Below, piece by piece: positions 42,124 to 52,137 of a stretch of DNA of 64,000 nt (the stretch's first letter is position 1; the number at the start of each line of letters is the position of its first letter). The translations under genes and the position numbers were made by a program. Source of the stretch: Poecilobothrus nobilitatus (taxonomy: Eukaryota; Arthropoda; Insecta; Diptera; Dolichopodidae); contig OX352772.1 of NCBI GenBank assembly GCA_947095535.1, forward strand, positions 146,620,177-146,684,176, in the 5' to 3' direction. The notes beneath the pieces were generated by a model. That model worked only from the letters and a program-made list of their open reading frames with translations. It was not told the DNA's origin and did no database searches.

Positions 42124-43790
42124 TTATTTTGATTTACTTATCAACATGTACTTTTTTCTATTATATCCATACGGTAAATAACTACCATCTTCATAAAATT
42201 TTCGTTTTTCCGATTTTGGTTGATATTTTTTTATTTCGGGAATCGTAAGTACATCATGACTTTTATTTCGACGAATATTTTCTGAAATGACGTACGTATC
42301 TGCACTATTCAATGAATTTAAAACAGCTTCCATTACAGCATTTTATTGAAATTAATTTTTAAAGAAGCTTCATAACTAAGAGAGAATCCTTTAACTATAC
42401 AAACAATTTTTTCTGTATTATCTTTTGTACAGTAAATTTTGTAGGCGTAGTTCTTGGGACCACCACTTACAAATTCTGTAATATAACTTCCTATACCATA
42501 ACATTCTAATTCATCAGTCATGTCTCTTATAAATTCGCCTATTTCTGGTTTACATTCTCCTTCTCGGCTAATATACAACACTGAATCGGTGTCATAATAT
42601 AATTAATACTCTACTATCCAGCTTCTCTAGATAACTATAAAGTTAAAGAAGAGCATGTGTTGTTGTATAAGCAGCGATACTTACATTGACAGTAGATAAA
42701 GAAGTTACTGCTTCTTCTTTATATTTCCAGCTAACCACTATGTTGTCTTCATTTACTGGAAATATGTGACATACGTCTACGGAGGAGTTTGTTATTAACT
42801 CGTAAAGTTTAAAAGGTTGATTTATAATGGTGGTTTGTTGTTGATTTTCCCTTTGCCCAAATTTTGAACAGAGTTTGAGCTTCTTGTTTAATCTTTATAA
42901 ATTTGTTCATCATTTTAGTGAATAAACCATCAATACCATTGTAATTGTCATTTAAAAGTTTATACCCTTTTTCAATTGCTTTTTTAATTTCATCAATTAC
43001 CCAAGTTCCTACTAATGTTTCATCGTCTGTATGTTCACAGTATTTTCCTTGATATTTTTGTTCACTACAAGTGTTACATAGAGAGAACATCAATTTATTA
43101 TTTTGTTTGGCAGGTAATATGGGATGTAATAGATTTGTTGGTGCTAAGATTTTACATTTAATAATACCGTCAATAATCATTCTGTTTAACTTGGAGCAGG
43201 CATCTTCTGCAACATAAATCTTAGGATAGTTTATGGGAAATTTCCCTCGTTTGCAAACATATGGGTATAAGGAACATACATCTATGTATTTAATATTTTC
43301 TCCTTGTTTACATTTATAATATGTGTACGAATTTACAATTCTTCCGCCTTAAAACGCATCACGAGGATTTAAAGGAACTAAATTAATAAATCAATGATTT
43401 TCTAAATATCTCATATTTTCATTGTGTCTCATTAGCTCGCGGAATTCACTTTTCCACATCTCAATAACTTTATATCCACATTATTTTATAAACTCTGATC
43501 TCATTAATGTTTTTTCATATCGTAGATTCAAAATATTGCCAGAGTTATCATGTAGTGGTATATCCCTCCGGTTTGTTAAACATTTTGGATGTCTATGATA
43601 ATAGCAACCGCAAAATTCAAATATTCCATTAGTCTCTTCCCAAAATTCATCGACATTTGTTTTCCATCCATTCATCGACAACATTTCCAATTTGTTTTTC
43701 TTTTCCATTAAATGCACATTTCAAATCAATTTTTCTCAAATCTTTTTCTCAAATAAGCCACTGCATGGCAATTTTTGACTGATTGTCTAC
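42124..43790 (-). pseudogene. polB: P1 protein-primed DNA polymerase B (pPolB), C-terminal two thirds
   Basis: Minus strand, right to left: GYRMVDNQSKIAMQWL, FWEETNGIFEFCGCYYH, DIPLHDNSGNILNLRYEKT, LNPRDAF then a stop then GGR, IDVCSLYPYVCKRGKFP (motif A, about 43235-43285), MIIDGIIKCKILAP, CNTCSEQ, NGIDGLFTKMMNKFIKIKQEA (motif B region), VSIAAYTTTHA, YYDTDSVLYISREGE (motif C, intact), ITEFVSGGPKNYAYK, and a C-terminus ending LISKSK at 42124. This is the Polinton replicative polymerase. At least five stops or frameshifts. It is more complete than the P2 copy. Confidence 0.85.
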
Positions 43791-43818
43791 CATCCTATAT
43801 CCTTTTCTTGGTATAATT

Positions 43819-44227
43819 GTTAAAAATGGCATTTCACATAATAAACATAATAATAATATAAAAGTAACATTAGACGGCTAATGTTATTTGGACATTTAAT
43901 AACATGTGTTTTTCATGTTTCTTCTGTTCCCACAACAATCAGCATTTTTATACATGCAAATAAAAATTATTCAAAATTCTTTTTTACCTTATGTACTTCT
44001 TATCTTTATCATAAGAGTCAGCAAAATTAAATAATTAGAAAAATTATAAATAATAGGGACATAGAAAAAATTAATTAGTTGATTAAGTCTATTCCAACAG
44101 AGCATTTAAATTAATAAAATAGCATTTAAAAATAATAGTGTTTAAAAATAAAATATTTTTTTGTAAAACAAGTGTTTTATCTAAGAAGATATTTTTTTTT
44201 TGCTTTTAAAAGAATCCTATATTTATC
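43819..44227 (+). repeat. G3 5' LTR
   Basis: Starts tgttaaaaatggcatttcac and shares its first 60 or so bases with 53779-53842 (ending acattagacggctaa). The end is set by the primer binding site at 44228. Length about 409 bp. The remainder has no counterpart in the window because the 3' LTR is truncated or replaced. Confidence 0.75.
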
Positions 44228-44245
44228 TGGCGCAGTCGGTAGGAT
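44228..44245 (+). promoter_or_regulatory. tRNA-Ser primer binding site of G3
   Basis: TGGCGCAGTCGGTAGGAT, complementary to the 3' end of insect tRNA-Ser, the primer known for the 17.6/297 group of fly elements. All 18 bases fit what I recall of the consensus, so the site looks functional. Confidence 0.85.
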
Positions 44246-44640
44246 GCGTCAAGTGTACTTAAAATTAAACAAAACTAACATTTATTTTTCAAAAGAAGTG
44301 AAAAATAAAATTAACATTTTTTTTTCAAAAGAAGTAAAAAAAAAAAATAAAAACTTAAAAAAAGTTATAAAAAAAATTTTTTTCTTTTTTGTACAATTAT
44401 ATATAAATATTTTGTGACGCATCTATCTATTTTATTCTAATTACAAAAGTGCTGGGAATTAAAGACATTTAAACTAGTGAACTGATAAATTCAATAATTA
44501 ATATTTTAATATTTTACAAAAAAAAAATAAATAAAAATTGTTAAATAAAAACAATAACAAATAAAAAAAAAAAAAAAATAGGAGATGTAAACAAAATATA
44601 AAGTGGCCGTATCATAAAGAAAAATAACAACAAAAAAAAA

Positions 44641-44745
44641 ATCAACAGTCAACCACCAACAACAACAAAAAAATCAACAGTCAACCACCAACAATAAAAA
44701 ATCAGCTGTCAACCACCAACAACAAAACAAAAAAATCAACTAAGA
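44641..44745 (+). repeat. Short tandem repeats in the G3 leader
   Basis: The word atcaacagtcaaccaccaac begins at 44641 and 44673, with atcagctgtcaaccaccaac at 44701 and a partial atcaac at 44735, spaced about 30 bp by A runs. Leader repeats in the fly gypsy element bind an insulator protein; whether these do anything similar is unknown. Confidence 0.75.
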
Positions 44746-44779
44746 ACAAAAATCTCCAATTAACATAAAAAGAGCCTTC

Positions 44780-44789
44780 AAAGTAAGTA
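44780..44789 (+). promoter_or_regulatory. Likely splice donor for env RNA
   Basis: CAA|GTAAGT with the GT at 44783-44784, a full match to the intron side of the donor consensus, in the leader upstream of gag, as expected for errantiviruses that make env from spliced RNA. Confidence 0.6.
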
Positions 44790-45854
44790 AAAAAATTCCA
44801 TTAATGTTACAAAGTGTTGCATTATATTTAAAATTTTTTTAAGTGATTGATTACACAAATCAAGCTAACCAAATTGCAAAAATTAAAATTTAGCTCATTC
44901 AAATTTCCTAATTCATAAATTTTCCAACCAAAAGTAAATTTTAAAATAATTTTTTTCGCAAAAAAAATTTAAAATAGTTAAATCAAATTTAAAATATTAT
45001 TTTACTCCAAAATTAATGTAATATTATTACAAAATTTTTTTTTAAATCAAAAGTAAATTTAACTGAAAAAAAATTATTCAATAAATCAATTAATTTATTT
45101 GATAAAAAATTTTTATTCCAAAATTAAAATACAATAAATTTTCTGAAGAAAATATATTATAATAATACATTTTCTATCCTTTCCTTTTTTTCTATTATTT
45201 AAAAATAAAGTGTTGTATCAAATTTATAATATAATTTTATTACAACTACCTTATATTAAAATTAGAATTTTATTAAATAAAATTTTTTATTCCAAAAATT
45301 TAAATTACAGTATTTCATTTTGAAAAAAAAAAAATAATACACCTTTTCTTTTTTTATTATAATAATACATTTTCTATCCTTTCCTTTTTTTCTATTATTT
45401 AAAAATAAAGTGTTGTATCAAATATATAATATTATTTCATTGCAATTACTGATATTATTGATAAATAGAAAATTAAATTATAGTACATTTAAATAAATTC
45501 AAATCTAATTATGTTTTAAGTAGTATATTTGTTTTATTAAAATAAATCAAATTAGAAATAAATATTGTTTTTATAAAATTATATAATTAGCAAAATTTTT
45601 ATAATAATATATATAATATATATATAGTGCTTCTTCAAAATTAAATCAAATTCTCAAAACAAAAAAAAAGAAACAAAATTCTCTAAAAATTGATGTTAAT
45701 AACGTCTGTTAAAAGTTGGTAAAAATACTAAATATATATAAAGTATAAAGGGAAATAAATACCTTTATGATAAGTGTTGAAGCATCAAGCATTATTAGGT
45801 AATATTTCAATAACAAGTAACCCCTCTGTTCAACTAAATCAAACCAATAGCAAT

Positions 45855-46562
45855 ATGACATCGCCTTTGGAATTATCAATTGACCCTTTAAAATTTTTAC
45901 ATAAGTTACCTGAATTCGCTGGTAACTTTAGAGATCTCCAAAATTTCGTAGATTTAATAAGCAAAATTAGTCCGTTAATGTTAAGATATAATGATTTGTC
46001 ACAAAGTATATTTGGTGACATAATTAAATCTAAACTTCGTGGCAGAGCACGAGAAGTTATAGATATAAATAATCATTTTACATGTGGATTGAAATCAAAG
46101 AAATCTTAGTAAACAATTTTAGTGATAGATCTAACTTGAAAGAATTATTTGAACAACTACGCGCAGTAACATTTAAAACAAGCTGCGTTGACTTCTACAT
46201 ACAATGATGTGAAAATTGGTCTTAGACGACTAAATGTTAAGACACGCTTATCATCTGACGACGATCTTACAACAATTACAAATATAATAAATAATAATAA
46301 AAATTCTGCTCTTACAATTTTTAAACAGAAAATTCCTGAACCACTGCGTTCAATTTTATTTTGTCGAAAGCCAGAAACTCTAGAACAAGCAATGGACATA
46401 CTCTTCGAAGCAGGGTATGGCTATTTTACAAACAATTCACAAAATTTCAATTCCCAATCAAAACAAAGAAATAATCATAAGAACTTTCCGAAAAACTATA
46501 ATAATAATAATAGAAATAGTAATAATAATAATAGGTATACCGACAACAATAGGTATAATTAA
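45855..46562 (+). pseudogene. G3 Gag
   Basis: The frame opens upstream, but the first ATG is at 45855 (MTSPLELSIDPLKFLHKL). Capsid-type motifs: FAGNFRDLQNFVDLISKISP, FGDIIKSKLRGRAREVI, a frameshift near 46078, then LVNNFSDRSNLKELFEQLRA, a second shift, and YNDVKIGLRRLNVKTR, ALTIFKQKIPEPLRSILFCRKP, and a tail rich in Asn/Arg (NNNNRNSNNNNRYT) ending at 46562. No zinc knuckle, as usual for the group. At least two frameshifts. Confidence 0.8.
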
Positions 46563-46599
46563 TAATAGTAACTATTAATAATAGTAATTATTAATTTTG

Positions 46600-47874
46600 A
46601 AACACAAAAACTAACTACCAAATATAAAGAACTAGAACTTAAATTTTCAAATTCTACGGGAAAATTTAGTTATGGAATAGAAAACACTGGTGATATCGAA
46701 TTGGATATTCCAGTACAACAAAGAGAAGGACTAGCCTACCTCAATGAAAAGAAGTCTTCAGATGGCAAGGTAATTTTAAAAGAAGGCATTTACAATGTAG
46801 AAGATTATAAAGCAAAAATTGTAATAAAAAAAAAAGACCGAAATAATAAAATCTTAAATTTCAGTCCTGTATCAAGCGAAGTAGTTAATTATCAAAATTT
46901 TAATATTATTGAACAAAAAGAAAGTAAAAGCTTGTTGGAACAAATCAGAATAGAAACAAATAAGATAGCATGTAAGTGGCTAAAGAAAGGGAACCGCTTC
47001 TTAAAATTTTTAAACAATTTTCTAAAACATTTAATAAAGAAAACTCCGGGTTATCTTTTACCAATTGTATAAAACACAGAATCAGAACAACAAATGAGGT
47101 CCCAATTTTCGTAAAATCTTATAGGTGCCCTCATATACATAAAAAAGAAATAGAAACAAAAATAGAGCAAATAGAACATGGAATAATAAGACATAGCAAC
47201 CACCATATTCTGCACCCGTATGGATAGTCCCAAAGAAAGAAGACGCCAGCGGTAAGCAGAAATGGAGAATTGTGATTGACTACAGAAAATTGAACGAAGT
47301 TATATTGGATGATAGACATCCAATACCAAATATTGACGATATTTTAAGTAAACTGGGCAGATGCCAGTACTTTTCTACGTTAGACCTTGCAAAAGGATTT
47401 CATCAAATTAAGATTGACGAATGGGACATTCACAAGACCGCATTCAGTGTCGAAAATGGACACTACGAATTTGTACGAATGCCGTTCGGACTCAAAACGG
47501 CACCCGTCACGTTTCAGCGGCCGATGAACTTCGTTCTAAATGAATACATCAATAAAATCTGTATGGTCTACTTAGACGATATTATTATTTTCTCTGCATC
47601 TATAGAAGACCATTTGAATTCACTTACAAAAATGTTTAAACGTCTAGAAGAAGCAAAACTAATGGTACAACTCGATAAATCGGAGTTTTTGAAAAGGGAA
47701 ACCGAGTTCCTGGGTCACATCGTGACTTTAGAAGGAATAAGACCAAATCCCAACAAAATAAAGTGTGTAAAAGACTTTCCCATACCTAAGAACCCTAAAC
47801 AAATTAAGCAATTTCTTGGGTTATCCGGATATTACCGGAAATGTATTAAAGATTACAGTAAAATCGCCAAACCT
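46600..47874 (+). pseudogene. G3 pol, first part (linker and reverse transcriptase)
   Basis: 46701-46990 is the protease-RT linker (IPVQQREGLAYLNEK, LKEGIYNVEDY); the D-T/S-G protease box was not found, so the protease core is deleted. RT: KHRIRTTNEVPIFVKSYRCPH, a frameshift near 47227, [34 protein letters not shown] (motif A), [18 protein letters not shown] (B), [12 protein letters not shown] (YLDD, intact, about 47557-47592), [36 protein letters not shown]. 47272-47874 is one long clean frame. Coding is cut at 47874 by LINE D. Confidence 0.85.
47860..47874 (+). repeat. Left target site duplication of LINE D
   Basis: AAAATCGCCAAACCT. The counterpart at 50558-50572 reads AAAATCGATAAACCT (2 of 15 bases differ). 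In G3 pol it encodes the KIAKP step. Confidence 0.8.
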
Positions 47875-47902
47875 TTTTTTTTTTCTCTGTTACTACAGTA
47901 GA

Positions 47903-48217
47903 TCAATTTTCTTCAATCTTTCTCCAGGACAAATTGCATCTGCTTATTTCACTTAGGACAGTGCGGTTCCACATCATTCTGGGTCTATCTCTAGCTCTAG
48001 AACCTCCTTGTGGATCCCAACATAGCGAAACTCTGTTTATGTCATTTTCATTTTTCCTCAATGTGTGCCCGATCCATTTCCACTTTCTCCTGGTTATTTG
48101 TTTTACTAGGGGTTCTTCATTTGCTAAATGAAGTTTGACAAAATTCTGTATAAGATTTTTAGGTGGCTGTTTATGAAGACTTGCAGCTTTTTCTTGATGG
48201 AGTTCGTTAGCAGCCAT
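47903..48217 (-). pseudogene. Element D C-terminal domain (DUF6451-like)
   Basis: Minus-strand frame with LANEEPLVKQITRRKWKWIG, HTLRKNENDINRVSLCWDPQ, RARDRPRMMWNRTVLSEI and LSWRKIEE near the end. The R-K-W-x-W-I-G-H-x-L-R-K block is the hallmark of the DUF6451-type domain after RT in this LINE group. It is one frame away from RT, so a frameshift separates them. Confidence 0.8.
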
Positions 48218-48760
48218 GACTCACCACCATATGTTAGAGTGGTTTTAACACAGGAGTTAAATATCCTAATTTTTGTTCTTCTAGATATTTGGTTGCTGTT
48301 ACATATAGGCCGAAGTCTGCCGAATGCTGACCTTGCCTTGCTGATTCTATTTTGTACATCTTCCCTAGTACCACCTGTAGGAGTTATTATGCTACCAAGG
48401 TAACAGAATTCGTCTACGCTATCTATGTGTTGGACTTCTACTTCTTCAGAGAGATTCTTATCATCTGACCAATTGACGCCATCCCAGATGTTACTGATTT
48501 CTCTCATTATATCATCCAAGACTATTGTGAATAACAGTGGCGATAGAAAGCATCCTTGTTTGACTCCTGCATTTGTTGTGAATGGATCGCTGATATTTTC
48601 ACTGTGCGATACCGAGAGTTCGGCGTTATCATAAAAGGTACGAATTATATTCACGATTTTTCTTGGTATATTTTTGTTCACAAGGGCTTTCCACATGGCT
48701 TCTCTTTGTTTAGAGTCGAATGCCTTCTTAAAGTCAACGAAGAACAAACCCAGCGATGGA
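48124..48760 (-). pseudogene. Element D reverse transcriptase, catalytic box deleted
   Basis: Minus-strand frame: LFFVDFKKAFDSKQREAMWK (motif A), IPRKIVNIIRTFYDNAELSV, FTTNAGVKQGCFLSPLLFTI (B), then IWDGVNW joined directly to SDDKNLSEEVEVQHIDSVDE. The F/Y-A-D-D motif C and about 60-80 residues after it are missing, an in-frame internal deletion. Then FCYLGSIITPTGG, RISKARSAFGRLRPI, RIFNSCVKTTLTYGGESW (thumb). Sequence upstream of motif A (48745-48900) does not fit on this strand. Confidence 0.8.
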
Positions 48761-48795
48761 AAGAACACTTTGAGGAAATAAGCAACATTTAGCTG
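48738..48795 (+). other. Possible inverted piece of element D
   Basis: On the plus strand, opposite to the rest of the element, NEEQTQRWKEHFEEISNI is readable. This is the conserved linker just before RT in this LINE group. It directly abuts the minus-strand motif A, so a short inversion inside the element is likely. Confidence 0.5.
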
Positions 48796-48904
48796 ACAGA
48801 CAGACCTCACTGGGAAGTAACTACCAATGACTTCAGTAAAGAAAACACCGCCATTCTCAGTTGGTTAGAGCGTTGCCGTTTCGATCTATTATAGGGCGGT
48901 TAAC

Positions 48905-50208
48905 TCTGTAAGATCAGTTTGTACTCTTATCGGTTTCTGCTCTTATGCCATTCTTGCCAGCTGCTGTTTCCGCTTCTCTAGCCATTTTCTCAATGTATTT
49001 TCTCTTATCAGCCCTGGCTCCTTTTTTAACAAGTTTGCTCTGGATCTGATACTGCTGCCTTAGCGCGAGAGAGTTATCAGTATTCATTTGGTTCTTTAGT
49101 TGTTGCCTATGTGTGATCAGGTTCCACGTATGGTCAAAGATCCATGGTTTTCTATTACTCTGACGTGTGCCTAGGATGTTTACTGATTTTTGTCGAATGA
49201 CTTTAGATTTTTCCTCCCATGACTGCTGCATCTTCTCTGATACAGTTTGCTGGATAGTTGTTATAACATTAGATTTACTGCTGGGTTTCTGAGCTGGTCT
49301 AAGTTCAATTTGGCTTTGGCCTTCTGCATGTTGGTAGTACTACGCCTTAGCCAAATCTTCAGGTCAGCTGTTATAAGCTAATAGTCGCTCTATATATCAG
49401 CACATCTTCTATTCCTTACATCTAACAATGAGTTTCTCCATTTTCTACTTACGCATATATGGTCAATTTGGTTCTTTGTTCTACCACCAGGTGAGACTCA
49501 TGTGTATTTGTGAATATCTTTGTGGGGGAACAGTGTGCCTCCTATGACCAACTGATTAGTTTGACATAATTCTACCAGTCTATCACCATTGGTGTTACGT
49601 ATTCCTAGACCAGGCTTCCTAATTGTGTTTTCTAGGTTGACGTTATTGCTTCCAATTTGCGCGTTGAAATCACCCATAAAAATTACCAAATCGCCTCTGC
49701 TGATATCATTTTATGCACCGCTTAGTTGGCTGTAGTAATCATCTTTCTCGTCGTCTGCAGTTGGAAAGTAACATTGAATGATCAAAACATGCCTGATTCT
49801 GCTGCGAAACCGAGCCGTAATAATTCTATCTGATACGACTTTCCATGAGATTAGAGTATTAACAATGGTTTTCTCAATTAGTATTCCAACACCACTTTCT
49901 CCTCTGGATTCTTTGCCGCTGTACAGAAGAATGTTGCTGTTTGCCGATTTCATTTCACCACTTCCATTCCATCTTAGCTCACTTATGCCTAATATGCCTG
50001 TCTTATATGCAGCCGCTTGTTGCTCTAATTGCGCAAGTCTGGATGCTTCTCTAAGTATCCTAACATTCAATTGTCCTACTCGTGTCCTTATATTCATGCC
50101 AAAGGTCATTGCCGTATTTCCAAATCTATTATATCCGAGGGTTCTTGCTTCCGTTTCTTGAATCCTTTTCAATTTAGGCTGAATAGGGGATTGGCCTATT
50201 GCAACCAA
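48905..50208 (-). pseudogene. Element D endonuclease and linker
   Basis: Minus strand from 50208: TRVGQLNVRILREASRLAQL, AYKTGILGISELRWNGSGEM (catalytic Glu), LLYSGKESRGESGVGILIEK, WKVVSDRIITARFRSRIRH, IIQCYFPTADDEKDDYYSQL, a stop, then MVIFMGDFNAQIGSNN (Asp/Asn loop), GDRLVELCQTNQLVIGGTLF and HKDIHKYTW(a stop)SPGGRTKNQIDHIC (end of the catalytic domain). The linker 49231-48914 has WEEKSKVIRQKSVNIL and ARADKRKYIEKMAREAE. Well conserved but with several stops. Confidence 0.8.
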
Positions 50209-50469
50209 TCCTAGTGTTCGCTAGGAATATGAGTTATTTGTGGGCCATATTGAGTTATTGAACTATTTATTATTGACAACTTATTATATCTGTGAGTTAT
50301 ATTTTATAAAGTGAAAATAGCTAGGTATATTGGTTATTCTTATATGAGGGTTATTTTGAGATTATTGTATCTGAGAGTTATATATATGAATTGAAAATTG
50401 TTGTTATAATATATATATGAAAGTTACTTGATATGAGAATTATGCTAATATTAATTGCTATATGAAGGT

Positions 50470-50556
50470 ATCCCCCATCGGGAATCGAACCCGAGAAAGC
50501 CGTAGATGGTTTGATTGCAATACTTGCGCTCCTACAAGCTAGACCAGGGAGGGGAT
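50470..50556 (-). pseudogene. tRNA-like block at the 5' end of element D
   Basis: Minus strand: D-arm/A-box TGGTCTAGCTTGTAGG (50531-50546), as in tRNA-Glu/Asp genes but with a longer D loop; T-arm TCGGG-TTCGATT-CCCGA (50479-50495), with a perfect 5-bp stem and B box GGTTCGATTCC. The anticodon arm is not foldable into 5+7 bases and acceptor pairing is only partial. It ends at the target duplication, so it entered G3 together with element D. Confidence 0.65.
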
Positions 50557-50557
50557 A

Positions 50558-50572
50558 AAAATCGATAAACCT
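50558..50572 (+). repeat. Right target site duplication of LINE D
   Basis: AAAATCGATAAACCT. G3 pol coding resumes in it (IDKP then MAKYLKKNEKT), continuing the KIAKP interrupted at 47874. Confidence 0.8.
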
Positions 50573-52128
50573 ATGGCAAAGTATTTAAAAAAAAATGAAA
50601 AAACTGACAACCCCGAATATGTAAAAAGTTTTGAAACCTAAAAAAGCTACTTACTAACGAATCTATTTTAATCTATCCCATTTTCGAGAAAACTTTTACG
50701 CTAACAACAGACGCCAGCCAATTTGCCCTTGGCGCCGTGTTATCACAAGACGGACGGCCAGTATGTTATGCTAGTCGCACACTAACGAGCACGAAGTACA
50801 TTACAGTACTATCGAAAAGAACTCCTGGCAATAATTTGGGCAAAAAAGTACTATTGACCCTACTTATTCGGCAGGAAGTTCAAATCACCATTAAACGTTT
50901 TTAAAACTCAAATTGCTATCTTCAAAATAAATTGTGGTTCTCTCTACAAATATAAAAATATTACAAATATAAAAAAAAATTACAAATATAAAAATATTTA
51001 ATAAAAATAGGAAATTAATCCACACTAAAGACTTAGACGAAGAAACCGCTGTCACTATTCTTAGATCTCACTGCAATCCTAAATGTTAAAACGCAATATA
51101 TATCGAAGATCCTAAATTTTTTGAAACTCTACAAAAAGTATTTGTAGAACATTTATCATCGAGCGGCCAATTAAAAATAATAGATGTGATAAATTATTAA
51201 CAGATATAACAGAAGAAGAACAACTAGCCGAAATCATAGAACAAGAACATCTTAGAAACAATGACGGCGGTATAGCTGAAGTATGTAAAGAACTTCAACT
51301 ATCGTTTTTTCATCCAAAATTATATGATAGGGTGTCAGAATTCATAAACAACTGAAAAGTACGAAAGAAGACCTATTAAAAACAAATTTAAATTAACTGA
51401 AACTCCATTGTCACCTAACCAAACCATTCATATAGATGTATTTTATTCACTTGACAAAACTCTCTTTTTAACCCTCATTCGCTCAAGCTATAAAAATTAG
51501 CGCACAAACTTGGGTAGAGTTCAAGAGAGCATTATTGCAATACCTTTCAGAAGTTGGTAATATAAGGAAAATTGTAGTTGACAATGAACTGGATTTTAAA
51601 GCCCTCCCTCTTAGAGAATTTTTTCAAAATGAGAACATTGAAATTCATTATACATCAAACAACAATCATACCTCAAACTCAGATATCGAAAGATTGCATA
51701 ATACAATCAACGAGCACATACGACTTTTAAGAAACGACGAACGAAAAAATATCGACACTGTGGAAGAAAAAATCTTAAAAATAATTGTAATTTATAATGA
51801 CACTATTAATTCAACCACTAATAACAAACCAATAGACTTTAAAAACGGCTAAATCAAAAATGAGGAATATGAATCTATTAGGGTAAAAATACAACAAACT
51901 AAAGAAAAAATGTAAAAGACCCAAGAGGAGGAAAAATCACGCAAAGTTTAAAAAAATGAATGTAGAAATTTTAGATGAAAACCATATCAAAGACAAAGAA
52001 ACTGGATTAAAATATTATAATTCACACGTTAAAAGAAGAAAAAGATTCCCCAAATAATAATTCCCCTACAATTAAAGCTAAAATTGAAAAAAAGACGAAA
52101 TCAAAAAGAACTAATATTCCTTTTACAG
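50573..52128 (+). pseudogene. G3 pol, second part (RNase H and integrase)
   Basis: RNase [38 protein letters not shown], a shift, [15 protein letters not shown]; the rest is lost (AT insert 50935-51005). Integrase: HTKDLDEETAVTILRSHC, KLLTDITEEEQLAEIIEQEH (zinc-domain region), then 51535-51852: IRKIVVDNELDFKALPLREF (second Asp region), NNHTSNSDIERLHNTINEHI (catalytic Glu), KPIDFKNG. The first Asp region (51440-51530) is degraded. Several stops. Downstream is the env acceptor site. Confidence 0.75.
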
Positions 52129-52137
52129 GTTAAGATG
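52111..52137 (+). promoter_or_regulatory. Likely splice acceptor and ATG of env
   Basis: A pyrimidine-rich run ending tattccttttacag at 52128, then gttaag and an ATG at 52135. It pairs naturally with the donor at 44783 and would remove gag-pol, as known for env RNA of errantiviruses (inference for this copy). Confidence 0.6.

Larger units (their letters stand above)
39800..43818 (-). mobile_element. Polinton/Maverick P1, one end with polB
   Basis: 39800-39990 is the inverted counterpart of 63790-64000 (agttccaaatggttgtatag ... aaaataaaaaacag). 41630-42340 is the inverted counterpart of 62890-63500, with about 85-90% identity by eye. Between them sits repeat R (40130-41628). The minus strand carries DNA polymerase B with its C-terminus facing the element end. 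P1 is cut at 43818 by the errantivirus G3 and no further P1 genes are seen beyond it. Confidence 0.75.
44246..45854 (+). other. G3 leader (5' UTR)
   Basis: About 1.6 kb of very AT-rich non-coding sequence. It holds a cluster of 30-bp repeats, a splice donor, and a direct repeat at 200-bp offset (45161-45223 and 45361-45423, starting aataatacattttctatcc) whose later part is diverged. The length is unusual for the group and probably reflects that duplication and AT expansion. Confidence 0.6.
47875..50557 (-). mobile_element. Non-LTR element D (RTE/CR1-like, DUF6451-type C-terminus)
   Basis: Minus-strand insertion in G3 pol with near-perfect 15-bp target duplications and a poly(A) tail (T run at 47873-47884 on the plus strand). 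Its order on the minus strand is: tRNA-like block (50556-50470), 250 bp of AT-rich leader, endonuclease, linker, RT and a C-terminal domain. The clade is uncertain: the endonuclease wording (LNVRILREASRLAQLE, SELRWNGSGE) and the RRKWKWIGHTLRK end are widespread in invertebrate LINEs. Internally deleted. Confidence 0.8.

Noticed and set aside
44641..44745. CRISPR-like array of regularly spaced repeats
   Set aside because: Eukaryotic retroelement leader; spacers are just A runs and only three to four units exist.
49778..50161. Plus-strand 127-codon frame
   Set aside because: Antisense to the well-recognised endonuclease of LINE D on the minus strand.
50470..50556. Functional tRNA-Glu/Asp or Gln gene on the minus strand
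   Set aside because: T-arm and D-arm look right but the anticodon arm does not fold and the acceptor stem pairs poorly; it lies at the end of a LINE insertion.
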